From Gracilibacillus orientalis (lineage in GTDB: Bacteria > Bacillota > Bacilli > Bacillales > Amphibacillaceae), in the NCBI RefSeq assembly GCF_900114645.1, contig NZ_FOTR01000003.1, forward strand, positions 186,001 to 250,000: a DNA stretch of 64,000 nt, read 5' to 3'. Each line of letters begins with the position of its first letter. Position 1 is the stretch's first letter. The notes beneath the pieces were generated by a model that was not told the origin of the DNA, did no database searches, and was given only the letters and a program-made list of their open reading frames with translations. Below, in pieces: positions 25,754 to 35,028 of the stretch. A program made the translations under genes and the position numbers.

Positions 25754-26461
25754 ATGCAGACGATAATTTTTGATGTTGATGACACATTATACGATCAGTT
25801 ACAACCTTTTCGAAATGCAGTTCATCAGCAATTAGATACATCTTTCACCGATTCTGAGATCGGATCGTTATATAAAACAAGCAGAAAATACAGTGATGAA
25901 GTCTTTGAGAAATATATGAGCGGTGAAATTACTGCCCTTGAATTACAGACCTATCGTATGACCAAGGCTTGTGAAGAATTTGAAATAGCACTTAGCTATG
26001 ATCAAGCAGTTCGTTTTCAAGACGTCTATTTATCGGAACTGAAAAAAATACAATTACTTGATCCGATGAAACGTCTATTGGAACAATTGTCCAAACAAGG
26101 TAAACAGCTAGCAGTTTTAACCAATGGTGAGTTTGATCATCAAATGATGAAGGTCAAACAGCTACAACTTACAAACTGGATTCCCACTGAACATATTTTT
26201 ATCTCAGGAGACCTTGGTTATTCGAAGCCAAGTCTTGAAGTCTTTAATCATATTGAGAAAAAACTAAAAATAGAGAAACAAGAAACACTGTATATTGGCG
26301 ATTCATTTGAACATGACATCTTCGGTGCAAAAAGAGCGGGATGGAAAGCCGCTTGGATGAACCATCGCAAACGAAAAGTATCTCAACATGATATAATTCC
26401 TGATTATATCGTGGAAAGACCTGATGACATTTTAGTAATTGCCAGTGAGTGGAGCAGTTGA
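25754..26461 (+). CDS. HAD-superfamily hydrolase
   Basis: A 235-aa phosphatase-like protein. Motif I FDVDDTLYD supplies the nucleophile Asp7 and acid Asp9; motif II is AVLTNGE, motif III lysine is in GYSKPSLEVF and motif IV is YIGDSFEHDIFGAKRAG. The helical cap (about 15-90) places it in subfamily I, near the YjjG/pyrimidine 5'-nucleotidase and phosphoglycolate phosphatase groups. Substrate cannot be read. It is followed 50 bp later by an MFS transporter in the same direction. Confidence 0.88.
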   Translation: MQTIIFDVDDTLYDQLQPFRNAVHQQLDTSFTDSEIGSLYKTSRKYSDEVFEKYMSGEITALELQTYRMTKACEEFEIALSYDQAVRFQDVYLSELKKIQLLDPMKRLLEQLSKQGKQLAVLTNGEFDHQMMKVKQLQLTNWIPTEHIFISGDLGYSKPSLEVFNHIEKKLKIEKQETLYIGDSFEHDIFGAKRAGWKAAWMNHRKRKVSQHDIIPDYIVERPDDILVIASEWSS

Positions 26462-26538
26462 AAATAACTTGGAATGAAAAATATCGTGAAAGATAAAACA
26501 TCACATCATGATTGATGGCTTTCATTTTTGGAGTGAGA

Positions 26539-27708
26539 TTGTTGAATTCAAAAAAAGTATTAGGCATATTGTTTGCTGTCATGTTTTTAGTGATGGTTGG
26601 ATTCGGAATTATTATTCCTGTCCTGCCTTTTTATGCAGAAGAACTTGGCGCATCACCCTTTGAGTTAGGTTTATTAATGGCAACTTATTCAGTTATGCAA
26701 TTTATATTCGCCCCTATGTGGGGAAGAATTTCGGATAGAATTGGGCGAAAACCGGTATTAATGATTGGAATAGCCGGTTTAGCACTATCATTTTTCTTAC
26801 TTGCCTTGGCAACACAATTATGGATGTTATTTGCCGCACGTATTATTGGTGGCTTATTATCTGCTGCCAACATGCCAACCGTAACAGCATACGTGGCAGA
26901 TATAACTAGTGAAGAAGACCGTGGAAAAGGAATGGGAATTATTGGTGCAGCGGTAGGTCTTGGTTTTATCTTCGGACCTGCTATCGGCGGTGTCTTTTCC
27001 TCCAGTAATTTAGCGATTCCGTTTTATTTATCAGGTGTTTCTTCTTTGATCACCTTTTTACTAGTTGCTTTCGTCTTAAAAGAATCGTTATCTGAAAAAG
27101 GTATGACTCAAGAGAAAAAACGACCATCTTTATTGCAAGCATTTAAAACACCAACCGCAAATTTATATGTTTTGCAATGGTTTGTATCTGTATCACTAGC
27201 AGGACTTGAAGCGACATTTGCCTACTTTGCGTATGATCGTGCCGGTCTTGGAACGGTTGAACTTGGCTATATCTTTATGATCATGGGTTTAGCAGGAGCA
27301 ATTGTCCAGGGTGGTTTAGTCGGCAAAATGACGAAAAAATTAGGGGAAGGAAATGTGATTCAAATCGGAATCATCATCTCCGTTATCGGATTTACACTTA
27401 TCCTATTTATACAGAATTTTCTTACCGCAGCGATATTCCTAACTGTCTTTGGTTTAGGAAATGGATTGATTCGACCAAGCGTATCTTCCTTACTAACCAA
27501 AAAAGCGAAATCTGGCTACGGGCAAGTTACCGGACTGTTATCGTCTTTCGATTCCTTAGGTCGAATTATCGGACCACCACTTGGCGGTATGTTGTACGGG
27601 ATTGCGATAATTATGCCTTACGTATCTGGTATCATTTTATCCGTTCTCGCTCTAGGTATTTATTATCTATATACTAATCGCACCGATACTATGGAAGGGC
27701 AAGTTTAA
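26539..27708 (+). CDS. Major facilitator superfamily transporter (drug-efflux type)
   Basis: About 389 aa with 12 membrane helices. Motif A appears as MWGRISDRIGRKPVL between helices 2 and 3, and GLGFIFGPAIGGVFSSS is the motif C of proton/drug antiporters (DHA1). The longest frame starts at 26512, but the good ribosome site GGAGTGAG lies within it, so I use TTG 26539 (TTG 26542 is equally possible). Closest in plan to TetA/Bmr/YfhI-like exporters; substrate unknown. A terminator hairpin follows. Confidence 0.88.
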   Translation: MLNSKKVLGILFAVMFLVMVGFGIIIPVLPFYAEELGASPFELGLLMATYSVMQFIFAPMWGRISDRIGRKPVLMIGIAGLALSFFLLALATQLWMLFAARIIGGLLSAANMPTVTAYVADITSEEDRGKGMGIIGAAVGLGFIFGPAIGGVFSSSNLAIPFYLSGVSSLITFLLVAFVLKESLSEKGMTQEKKRPSLLQAFKTPTANLYVLQWFVSVSLAGLEATFAYFAYDRAGLGTVELGYIFMIMGLAGAIVQGGLVGKMTKKLGEGNVIQIGIIISVIGFTLILFIQNFLTAAIFLTVFGLGNGLIRPSVSSLLTKKAKSGYGQVTGLLSSFDSLGRIIGPPLGGMLYGIAIIMPYVSGIILSVLALGIYYLYTNRTDTMEGQV

Positions 27709-27717
27709 TAACCAAAG

Positions 27718-27746
27718 CATGTTATCTGTGAAGATAGCATGTTTTT
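27718..27746 (+). terminator. Terminator of the MFS gene
   Basis: CATGTTATC / GATAGCATG (one G-T pair) with loop TGTGAA followed by TTTTT, 10 bp after the stop codon. Confidence 0.8.
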
Positions 27747-27771
27747 GAATAACAATTAAGGAGAGATTCAG

Positions 27772-28182
27772 ATGTCTATCCCTAAACCACTCGTTCAAAC
27801 AAACCAAGCTTTTATATTGATCACTGTTTTATTAGGATTGTTTCTGCATCCGTTAATATTACTATTGCCTTTCGTCACTGGCCTCATTACATTAATCACT
27901 AAAAACAATCCAGTAATCCGATTAGGAAAAAACTTTTTGAAAAAGCCAGCCAATGCCTATCCACCAGAAGATAAAGCACAACAAATCTTCAACCAATGGA
28001 TTGCTACAGTTTGTATTGGTCTATCGCTATTCTTCTTTACTGTACAAATCAACTGGCTCGCATACACTTTCAGCATTATGGTCGTCATTGCTTCCGGCCT
28101 CGCCCTGGCTGGATACTGTATCGGCTGCACCATTCGTTATCGCTACATGATGTGGAAACATAGAAGGGGTTCTGAGGGTTAG
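27772..28182 (+). CDS. DUF4395 membrane protein
   Basis: A 136-aa protein with four hydrophobic segments in two pairs (about 13-45 and 78-118). It matches the DUF4395 family: SIPKPLVQTNQAFI at the start, NPVIRLGKNFL, and the C-terminal GYCIGCTIRYRY with a conserved CxxC-like pair of cysteines. Function is unknown in the family. Ribosome site AAGGAGAG precedes the start, and a strong terminator follows. Confidence 0.85.
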   Translation: MSIPKPLVQTNQAFILITVLLGLFLHPLILLLPFVTGLITLITKNNPVIRLGKNFLKKPANAYPPEDKAQQIFNQWIATVCIGLSLFFFTVQINWLAYTFSIMVVIASGLALAGYCIGCTIRYRYMMWKHRRGSEG

Positions 28183-28216
28183 GGCTAACCACATTTTCCG
28201 AACAAATAATATAATA

Positions 28217-28258
28217 AAAAAGCAAGCAACTATTAGAATAATAGTATGCTTGCTTTTT
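28217..28258. terminator. Bidirectional terminator, shares core with the one at 37329
   Basis: 12-bp stem AAAAAGCAAGCA / TGCTTGCTTTTT continuing into ACTATT / AATAGT. It lies between the DUF4395 gene and the convergent sulfatase gene. The arms share GCAAGCA...CTATT with the terminator at 37329-37368. Confidence 0.9.
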
Positions 28259-28292
28259 CAGTATAGAGTTCATTCATGTAGTAACCTATTAA

Positions 28293-29759
28293 TTATAAAT
28301 TAAGCTCTTTTGCATAGCGTTTCTCTAATTCTTTTGCACCCTCTTCCCTTCCTGTCTTCCTTAAATGTTTTAGATATCTTCTTAGACTTTTAATTTGTGC
28401 ATGATACGGTCCACCTTCTTTCATTACCGTCCACAATGGATCTACATCATAATCCATTGTCATCATCATCTCATCATGCCAATCATTTAAATAATAAACA
28501 GCTTGCATGCAAACATCTTGGCGTTGATCAGCTAGATTATATTGCTCATATGGGTCTTCTTTGAGATTGAATAACATCTCTTTCTCAAATAAATGAAAAC
28601 CATCATGATAGGTACGAATATACAACCAATCATCAAATCTTACACTTCGTTGACATACATGGGCATTTTGAGAGACAACTAAATAGTCTCTGCCACAACT
28701 TTCTCCCTTTAATAGAGCGGGAGCATAACTCATCCCATCCCAGGAGGGTTTAAGTTGTTGGTTTAATAACTCTGCAACGGTCGGAGCAAAATCTAAATGG
28801 TAATGCAAATCATGATCGACATACCCCTTTTGCATACCAGGCCAACGGACAATCATAGGAATCCGGCACGTCATTTGATCAGCAGTTCCATGTTCTGCAT
28901 AAATACCTAATTCACCTAAGTTTTCTCCATGATCAGCAGTCACGATAATTACTGTATCTTCCAAAACCCCTTGCTTTTCCATTTCGTCAAATACCATGCC
29001 AATGTTTTCATCCATAAATCGAAGACCTGTATCGTATCCATCAATCACTTTTCTTAAACTTTCTCTATCAGTTATTTCACCAGTATGACGAGGAAATTTT
29101 GGAATAGTATTGTTATCATACATATTGATCTCTCTTGCAGAGTGTGGTCCAACACTTTTTAAATGTTCTTGCAGTACATCATCCGTAATCCATTCTGGTA
29201 AAGAGGCATCTTTAAACGGTTCTCCGTAACTTTCCGGTGCCCGATATGGTGTATGAGGATCCCAGTAATTTACATATAAAAACCAATCATCATCTTGTCC
29301 ATTACGTTGCAGCCAATCCAACACTGTTGGAGTAACCTCTTCTGCTGATTCATCTCCTGTTTTCCCCGTATTATACATTTCATTAAAACCTGCGTAAAAT
29401 TGCCAAGAAGAATGCCTTTCAGCAAATGGACTGATTAAAGCTGTTTTCATTCCTTCTTGACGGAAAATATTTGGAAAGCTATCCGTTTTTAATTGGTCAA
29501 AAAATTCACGATTTGGACCCTCATTTCGCATATCTCCAGCTGTACCACCATGTCCAACGTTACCTGTATGAATACCAAACCGCCCCGTCATAAATGCGTT
29601 TCTCGAAGGGGCGCATGGAGCATCTGTCGTGTAATAATTAGTAAAACGAACTCCTTCTTCTGCAATGCGATCTATATTTGGTGTTGTATTTCGTTGATAT
29701 CCATAACAGCCTAAATGATCTGGTCTTGTAGAATCTAGATCTAACAATAATACTCGCAT
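28293..29759 (-). CDS. Sulfatase (arylsulfatase family), no signal peptide
   Basis: A 488-aa type I sulfatase. The formylglycine site is the cysteine form CAPSR (Cys49, consensus CxPSR), followed by GRFGIHTGN. Metal ligands are in LLLDLDSTRPDHLG (residues 5-18) and in IIVTADHGENLGE near residue 270. There is no signal peptide, so it should act in the cytoplasm on imported sulfated sugars. It is the last gene of a run that includes an esterase, a LacI regulator and a sugar ABC importer. The maturase needed to convert Cys49 to formylglycine is not in the window. Confidence 0.9.
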   Translation of the reverse strand: MRVLLLDLDSTRPDHLGCYGYQRNTTPNIDRIAEEGVRFTNYYTTDAPCAPSRNAFMTGRFGIHTGNVGHGGTAGDMRNEGPNREFFDQLKTDSFPNIFRQEGMKTALISPFAERHSSWQFYAGFNEMYNTGKTGDESAEEVTPTVLDWLQRNGQDDDWFLYVNYWDPHTPYRAPESYGEPFKDASLPEWITDDVLQEHLKSVGPHSAREINMYDNNTIPKFPRHTGEITDRESLRKVIDGYDTGLRFMDENIGMVFDEMEKQGVLEDTVIIVTADHGENLGELGIYAEHGTADQMTCRIPMIVRWPGMQKGYVDHDLHYHLDFAPTVAELLNQQLKPSWDGMSYAPALLKGESCGRDYLVVSQNAHVCQRSVRFDDWLYIRTYHDGFHLFEKEMLFNLKEDPYEQYNLADQRQDVCMQAVYYLNDWHDEMMMTMDYDVDPLWTVMKEGGPYHAQIKSLRRYLKHLRKTGREEGAKELEKRYAKELNL

Positions 29760-29824
29760 GAAGAATCCTCCTATATAAAATTAGAATTGATAATGCTGTT
29801 TTGATTATCAGTACTCCATTTACG

Positions 29825-30523
29825 TTATGATAACTTTTGTTGTAGTAACCACTTGTATAACTCTCGAGTATGATAGGCACTGGTCCATGAATCATGCCCT
29901 ACTCCAGGATATATCGTCAAATAAACCTTAGAATGGAATTGTTTTAAATAATTCGTGATTCTTACCGTCTCATCCATAGGTATTACATCGTCTTGATCAC
30001 CATGGAAAGCCCAGATCGGTGTGTGTTGTAATATCTGTAATTCCTCCGGCAGCATTTCTACTGTTACTAGCTCTTTAAATTCCTTACATCTATGTTCAGG
30101 TAATGTCACCGCCCCACAAACTGGTACTAATGCTGCAAAATAATTAGGATATTTTAATGCTAGATTCCATGTTCCGACCCCACCCATACTCATTCCTGTT
30201 AAATAAATTCGCCTTTTATCTACAGGGTAGGAAGAGACCATATATTTCAGCAATGCCATCAGTCCGTCTAAATCTTCCGTCCAATAGGAGTCAATTGAAC
30301 ATTGTGGTGACACTACGATAAATGGAAAAGAGCGGTCATTATCTAAAAATGAAGGAATACCATGATCCTTAACTGTTTCTAAATCGTCACCTCGTTCTCC
30401 AGCTCCATGAAGAAACAATATTAATGGAAAAGTATATCCAGGATGCTTCTCCACTTCATCGGGTACATGCAATAAATAACGAATTTCATTTGAGTGTTGA
30501 TTAAAAGTCTTCTCTATTTGCAA
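29825..30523 (-). CDS. Alpha/beta hydrolase (carbohydrate esterase-like)
   Basis: About 232 aa, cytoplasmic. The nucleophile serine is in LTGMSMGGVGTW (GxSxG), the acid in FHGDQDDVIP and the histidine in PGVGHDSWT; the oxyanion region is LFLHGAGERG. This pattern fits the phospholipase/carboxylesterase and dienelactone-hydrolase-like esterases often linked with glycan degradation. TTG 30523 has an AAGGGGG site 8 nt upstream; the in-frame ATG at 30547 has none, so the TTG start is preferred. It probably removes acyl groups from imported oligosaccharides alongside the sulfatase. Confidence 0.82.
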   Translation of the reverse strand: MQIEKTFNQHSNEIRYLLHVPDEVEKHPGYTFPLILFLHGAGERGDDLETVKDHGIPSFLDNDRSFPFIVVSPQCSIDSYWTEDLDGLMALLKYMVSSYPVDKRRIYLTGMSMGGVGTWNLALKYPNYFAALVPVCGAVTLPEHRCKEFKELVTVEMLPEELQILQHTPIWAFHGDQDDVIPMDETVRITNYLKQFHSKVYLTIYPGVGHDSWTSAYHTRELYKWLLQQKLS

Positions 30524-30562
30524 ATATAAGCGCCCCCTTGTTGACATGTAGATGGATAGCTA

Positions 30563-31546
30563 TTATTTTACAGAATTGCGTTCAACTAATTCTGTGGACA
30601 ATGTATACTTTTCATTGATTTGTTTCCCTTCTATTATTTGAAAAATGAGGTCAACAGCAAGTGCTCCCGCTTCATATTTTGGTTGTTTGATCGTTGTCAA
30701 AGCCGGCGAAACATACTCAGAAAGCTGAATGTCATCAAACCCGATAACAGAAATGTCTTCCGGTATCGTGATTTGATGATCTTTAAACGCCTGCAGTCCA
30801 CCAATAGCCATCTCGTCATTTCCGTAAAAAATAGCTTCGGGCAACTCTCCACGGGCAATCAATAATTTGGTCGCTTTATATCCACCTTCTCTCGTAAAAT
30901 TACCGATCGAGTTTAGATTGGAATAAGCGGATATGTTGTGTTCCTTTAGTGCGTTCAAGTACCCTCGAAAACGTTTTTTATTATCATTTGAATCTTTCGG
31001 ACCACCGATATAAGCGATATTACGAAATCCTTTATGAATTAAATATTCAGTAGCAATATAACCGCCATGCTCATTATCCACTTCCACATGATACACATTT
31101 TTATTTTTAATATCTCTGTCCAAAACGACTAACGGAAAACCCTCTTGGGCAGATTCTATCGTAATTTGATCACTGATGTTGTTAGCCAGAATAATGGCCC
31201 CATCCACACGTTTTTCTCGCAGAAATTTAACTGCCGTTGACTGAGGTCCCCCGATGGAACTGCAAGCAATCAAATCATAACCATTGGCAGTCGTTACATC
31301 CTGAACTCCTTTAATCAGTTCCGAGTAGTAAGGACCAGATAAATCACTTAAAATCAACGCAATAGTATTTGTCCTCGTCCGTTTTAAATCAGAAGCAATA
31401 CCATTCTTCTTATAGTTCAGTGTCCGGGCAGCTTCCTCAACCCTTTGTTTGGTGGCGGCACTGATTCTTGTACTATTATTTAACGCATATGAAGCGGTGG
31501 AAACCGCCACACCTGCCAACTTAGCGACATCCTTAATTGTTGCCAT
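30563..31546 (-). CDS. LacI-family regulator of the glycan locus
   Basis: A 327-aa regulator starting MATIKDVAKLAGVAVSTASY, the LacI DNA-binding domain, with a sugar-binding core (IALILSDLSGPYYSELIKGV, ISVIGFDDIQLSEYVSPALT). I use ATG 31546 because GGAGG lies 8 nt upstream; an ATG five codons earlier has no such site. It stands between the ABC importer genes and the esterase and sulfatase genes. The two GAAACGTTTC palindromes between the importer and the divergent GH3 gene are its likely operators. Confidence 0.92.
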   Translation of the reverse strand: MATIKDVAKLAGVAVSTASYALNNSTRISAATKQRVEEAARTLNYKKNGIASDLKRTRTNTIALILSDLSGPYYSELIKGVQDVTTANGYDLIACSSIGGPQSTAVKFLREKRVDGAIILANNISDQITIESAQEGFPLVVLDRDIKNKNVYHVEVDNEHGGYIATEYLIHKGFRNIAYIGGPKDSNDNKKRFRGYLNALKEHNISAYSNLNSIGNFTREGGYKATKLLIARGELPEAIFYGNDEMAIGGLQAFKDHQITIPEDISVIGFDDIQLSEYVSPALTTIKQPKYEAGALAVDLIFQIIEGKQINEKYTLSTELVERNSVK

Positions 31547-31625
31547 TACTGCTTCCTCCATAACTGCTTCTTTATCTTGTATCTTACTCTATCAGAACGA
31601 TAGATTGAAGTCATTATTTATTCCA

Positions 31626-32447
31626 TCATTTAATCCCTGATACATTAAACCCTTCGATAATATATTTTTGAAAGATTATAAATATGATCAGCACTGGTAC
31701 GACCATAAAGGTGGAACCTGCCATTTGCAAACCATAATTGGTAACATTCTGATCTTTCAATAATGCTAATCCTACCGATAATGTATACAATGACTGATCA
31801 TTTGCTATAATTAACGGCCATAGGAAGCTGTTCCATGAACCGATAAAGGTTAAAATTACTTGAACAGCAAGAATCGGCTTCGCTAATGGAATAATCAATT
31901 TAGTGAAAATATAAAATTCCCCCGCACCATCTAGTCTAGCTGCTTCAATTAGATCATCAGGGATCGTCACCATAAATTGTCTGATCAGAAATATATTAAA
32001 TGCTGCTATTAACCCAGGCAATACAATGCCACTCATTGAATTAGTTAAACCCATTTCATTTAATATCAAGTAGGTCGGGATCATGGTCACTTGTCCCGGT
32101 AGCATCATAGTAATAAGCACGATGATGAACCATGTCTCTTTTCCTTTAAATTGGAATTTCCCAAAACCATACCCGGCCATTGTGTTTAAAAATAGTCCAA
32201 TCATTGAAAAAAAGACAATGATTAATGTATTGATTAAGTACACGTCAAAATTCAAATTTTGAAACAAATTGATATAATGTTCAAAAGTTGGTTCATTAGG
32301 AATTAATGTCGGCGGGATACTTAAAACTTCATTCTCGTTTTTAAGTGAACTTAAAATCATCCAAAAAAACGGAAGTGAAACGATAAGTCCTCCAATAAAC
32401 ATAATACCTGTAACAACTGTTTTTTCCACTCGATTTTTCAAAAACAT
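31626..32447 (-). CDS. Carbohydrate ABC transporter permease (MalG type)
   Basis: A 273-aa membrane protein with six predicted helices. The ATPase-coupling EAA loop is seen as DLIEAARLDGAGEFYIFTKL, followed by IIPLAKP. It pairs with the MalF-type permease encoded just upstream (11-bp gap) to import an oligosaccharide. No ATPase is encoded in this locus; in Bacillaceae a shared MsmX-type ATPase usually serves such CUT1 systems. Confidence 0.92.
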   Translation of the reverse strand: MFLKNRVEKTVVTGIMFIGGLIVSLPFFWMILSSLKNENEVLSIPPTLIPNEPTFEHYINLFQNLNFDVYLINTLIIVFFSMIGLFLNTMAGYGFGKFQFKGKETWFIIVLITMMLPGQVTMIPTYLILNEMGLTNSMSGIVLPGLIAAFNIFLIRQFMVTIPDDLIEAARLDGAGEFYIFTKLIIPLAKPILAVQVILTFIGSWNSFLWPLIIANDQSLYTLSVGLALLKDQNVTNYGLQMAGSTFMVVPVLIIFIIFQKYIIEGFNVSGIK

Positions 32448-32458
32448 GGTCGATCACC

Positions 32459-33346
32459 TCACAGTGTTTGGTCAGATTTTCTGAATTTAAATTGAATCAG
32501 TGTAGCCACGATAATGATGGCAAACAGAATAAAAGATGCTGCTGCACCGTATCCAAACTCATTATATTGAAAACCTTCCTGATAAATAAATAGCGCAATT
32601 GAGTTCGTTCCATTTAACGGACCACCATCTGTCATGACAAATGGCTCTTCAAAAAACTGTAGCCAGCCAATCAGTGTCGTTACCGTGACAAAGAAGGTGG
32701 CAAAACTCATGGAGGGTAATGTGATTTTTATTAGTTTTTGCCATCTATTCGCACCGTCAATATCAGCTGCTTCGTAATATACTCTTGGAATGGACTGCAA
32801 CGCTGCTAAAAAGATAAGCATGCTGATACCGTTACTCTTCCAGACAGCCATAAGAATCAAAGATAATTTTGCTACAAAAGGATCTTCCAACCAAGGGACT
32901 CGACCAATATCCACCAACGACAATAAATAATTAAATAATCCATATTCCTGGTTATATAAAAACCCCCAAACAACTGCAATTGCTACAATATTGGTTACCG
33001 AAGGAATATAGTAAATCACACGAAATGTAGAAGCTAATTTTTGTCCCACTAAATTAATAAAGAAAGCGATAAAAAACGAACTTCCAACAGCTAACGGCAC
33101 ACCAATAATCACATAAACAAACGTATTTGCCATCGATTGCATAAATTTCTGATCACTAAACAATTCAAGATAATTATCAAAACCGACAAAATTAATTTGC
33201 GTCCAATTAGCTAATCCAATTAAGTTGGTATCCGTGAAGCTGATACCAAAGGCTACAATAATAGGTAAAAATGAAAAGATTATTAAAAGCAGTACTGCCG
33301 GTCCGATAAATAGAAAAGGCGTCCACTTCTTTTTCATGGTACTCAA
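32459..33346 (-). CDS. Carbohydrate ABC transporter permease (MalF type)
   Basis: About 295 aa with six to seven membrane helices. The EAA loop reads YYEAADIDGANRWQKLIKI, followed by TLPSMS. The frame opens at GTG 33355, but that codon is inside the ribosome site AAGGAGTG; TTG 33346, 8 nt downstream of AGGAG, is the better start. It is the middle gene of the importer (lipoprotein, MalF-type, MalG-type). Substrate is likely a plant or algal oligosaccharide, judged only from neighbours. Confidence 0.9.
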   Translation of the reverse strand: MSTMKKKWTPFLFIGPAVLLLIIFSFLPIIVAFGISFTDTNLIGLANWTQINFVGFDNYLELFSDQKFMQSMANTFVYVIIGVPLAVGSSFFIAFFINLVGQKLASTFRVIYYIPSVTNIVAIAVVWGFLYNQEYGLFNYLLSLVDIGRVPWLEDPFVAKLSLILMAVWKSNGISMLIFLAALQSIPRVYYEAADIDGANRWQKLIKITLPSMSFATFFVTVTTLIGWLQFFEEPFVMTDGGPLNGTNSIALFIYQEGFQYNEFGYGAAASFILFAIIIVATLIQFKFRKSDQTL

Positions 33347-33412
33347 CGAAATCACTCCTTCACAAAGGAGAAGATGCCATCCCTAGCAAACCTCTCCTTT
33401 ATTTCAATTCCA

Positions 33413-34645
33413 TTATTCTGACAAGATCTTGGCTGCCTCTGCTCGAAATGCTTCTAACGACTGATCTATTTCTGCCCCGCCACGATTAATTTCTTCCAAT
33501 GTAGTTAAAATCTCATTACCTAACCTTTCATACTCTGGTATTAGAGGTAAAGGCTGGGTCGCTTCAAGCTGTTCACCAAACGTACTTACCATGTCATCGT
33601 CAGCTAGAACCGGATTTTCCCATGCTTCTTTATTAGCAGGTAATTCACTTTTTGTTTCATACCATTTCGCCTGTGTATCGGGAGCTGCCATCCAGTTAAT
33701 AAATTTCAGGGATTGCTCTACTTTTTCGGAATTAGCAAATACCGACAAGTGTGCACCACCCATCATAGACTTATTGTTTTCGGCTGTTGGCATCACTTTT
33801 ACATCCCACTTCCCTTCTATTTCAGGAGCCCTATCTTTTACAGTACCGATATCCCACGGGCCGCTGAAGAACATTGCTTTCGATCCATCACTAAATGCTT
33901 GAAAAAATTCCTTTCCTTCACCCATTTGGGATAGTCCTTCATCATAAAACAGATGATGGAGTTCAATCGCTTCTTTAAAATCAGAACTATTAAAGCTATC
34001 CGCACCTTTATCGATATCGTAAGTCCAACCTTGTTCCCATGCTAAAATAAATGGAAATTGTGGATCTGTCGTTGGTAAATCAATCGCATATTGATCGTCA
34101 CCCCGGTCAGCAAGTTTTCTGGAAGCATCGATCATATCCTCCCAAGTTTCCGGACCATTCGGATAGCCCACTTCTTCTAAAATATCTGTTCTATAAAACA
34201 ATGCTCTTGTATCTACGTACCATGGAACACCAATAGTCTGACCGTCAAATTCTGTTGTTCCTACTGCACTTTCATAGAAATTGTCTGGTGCTAGATTTTC
34301 ATAATCATCAATGTATTTAGAGATATCCATAAAGGTATCTGCTTCGGCAAATTCTGCCACCCAGGTAGTTCCGATCTGTAAAACATCTGGTCCCTCTCCA
34401 GAAGCGACAGCAGTCAATAGTTTATCATGGGCACTCTCCCACGGAATTGATTGAACATCTACTGTTATGCCACTTTCTTCTTCGAAATCTGTTACAAAAT
34501 CATCTAGTCCATCTGACATTGTCCATACCTGAATGGTATTTTCATCAGATTGGCCATCACCCGAACTATCACCAGAAGTACAAGCGCTTAACGTTATAAT
34601 GACGAACAAAAACGATACAAATACTAATATCTTAATTTTACGCAT
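33413..34645 (-). CDS. Sugar ABC transporter substrate-binding lipoprotein
   Basis: A 410-aa family 1 extracellular binding protein. The signal MRKIKILVFVSFLFVIITLSAC ends in lipobox LSAC (Cys22), with a glycine/serine/aspartate linker. The mature domain starts NTIQVWTMSDGLDDFV and has GEGPDVLQIGTTWVAEFAEA and GIPWYVDTRALFYRTDIL, the typical ligand-site strands. It is the first gene of the importer operon. A -10-like TATAAT lies on the minus strand at 34778-34773. Confidence 0.92.
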   Translation of the reverse strand: MRKIKILVFVSFLFVIITLSACTSGDSSGDGQSDENTIQVWTMSDGLDDFVTDFEEESGITVDVQSIPWESAHDKLLTAVASGEGPDVLQIGTTWVAEFAEADTFMDISKYIDDYENLAPDNFYESAVGTTEFDGQTIGVPWYVDTRALFYRTDILEEVGYPNGPETWEDMIDASRKLADRGDDQYAIDLPTTDPQFPFILAWEQGWTYDIDKGADSFNSSDFKEAIELHHLFYDEGLSQMGEGKEFFQAFSDGSKAMFFSGPWDIGTVKDRAPEIEGKWDVKVMPTAENNKSMMGGAHLSVFANSEKVEQSLKFINWMAAPDTQAKWYETKSELPANKEAWENPVLADDDMVSTFGEQLEATQPLPLIPEYERLGNEILTTLEEINRGGAEIDQSLEAFRAEAAKILSE

Positions 34646-34810
34646 ATGAACACCCTTTCTTCATTTTTAACTTATTGTCATACCCTAATGGCTAAATACA
34701 ATATTACTTTTCTGTTGATTTACAACTTACTGAAATCCATACTTCCTAATCTGCCAAAAATCAATGTGTCTCATTATAAAAAATGAGCATGTCCCCTTTC
34801 CAAAACTGTC

Positions 34811-34820
34811 GAAACGTTTC
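34811..34820. promoter_or_regulatory. GAAACGTTTC palindrome, likely LacI-family operator
   Basis: A perfect 10-bp palindrome with central CG. It is upstream of the importer operon and 127 bp from a second copy. The spacing of the half-sites is two bases too short for a CcpA cre, so the locus regulator is the better candidate. Confidence 0.6.
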
Positions 34821-34932
34821 AATGATGTTATTATAAAATAATTTGTAATCGGTTTCAAGTGTTTTTTATAAATTGATTTAGTTGTTTAAATAACGTTTTA
34901 TTTATTTTATATTTAATTAATTATCTATTTTT

Positions 34933-34952
34933 TTGTTGAAACGTTTCTACAA
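34933..34952. promoter_or_regulatory. Extended GAAACGTTTC operator at the GH3 promoter
   Basis: TTGTTGAAACGTTTCTACAA is a 20-bp near-perfect palindrome. It covers the -35 of the GH3 promoter, so binding would block transcription. Confidence 0.65.
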
Positions 34953-34964
34953 ATAGATTATAGT
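34936..34964 (+). promoter_or_regulatory. Promoter of the GH3 gene
   Basis: TTGAAA (34936-34941), 17 bp, TATAGT (34959-34964). The -35 is inside the operator palindrome. Confidence 0.7.
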
Positions 34965-35028
34965 GGTTTTAAAATCAATAGCAAATGAATTTATGTTTGT
35001 GTAACCATTTAACAGGAGGTATAGACAG

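Larger units (their letters stand above)
34646..35028. other. 383-bp divergent regulatory region of the glycan locus
   Basis: A/T-rich non-coding DNA between the importer operon (minus) and the GH3 gene (plus). It contains two GAAACGTTTC palindromes, a plus-strand promoter at 34936-34964 and a short hairpin CTCATT/AATGAG at 34770-34787. No ORF with a ribosome site is seen. Confidence 0.6.

Noticed and set aside
34811-34947. GAAACGTTTC palindromes as CcpA cre sites
   Set aside because: The half-site spacing is two bases shorter than in cre (TGAAARCGYTTTCA); the locus LacI regulator is the better candidate.
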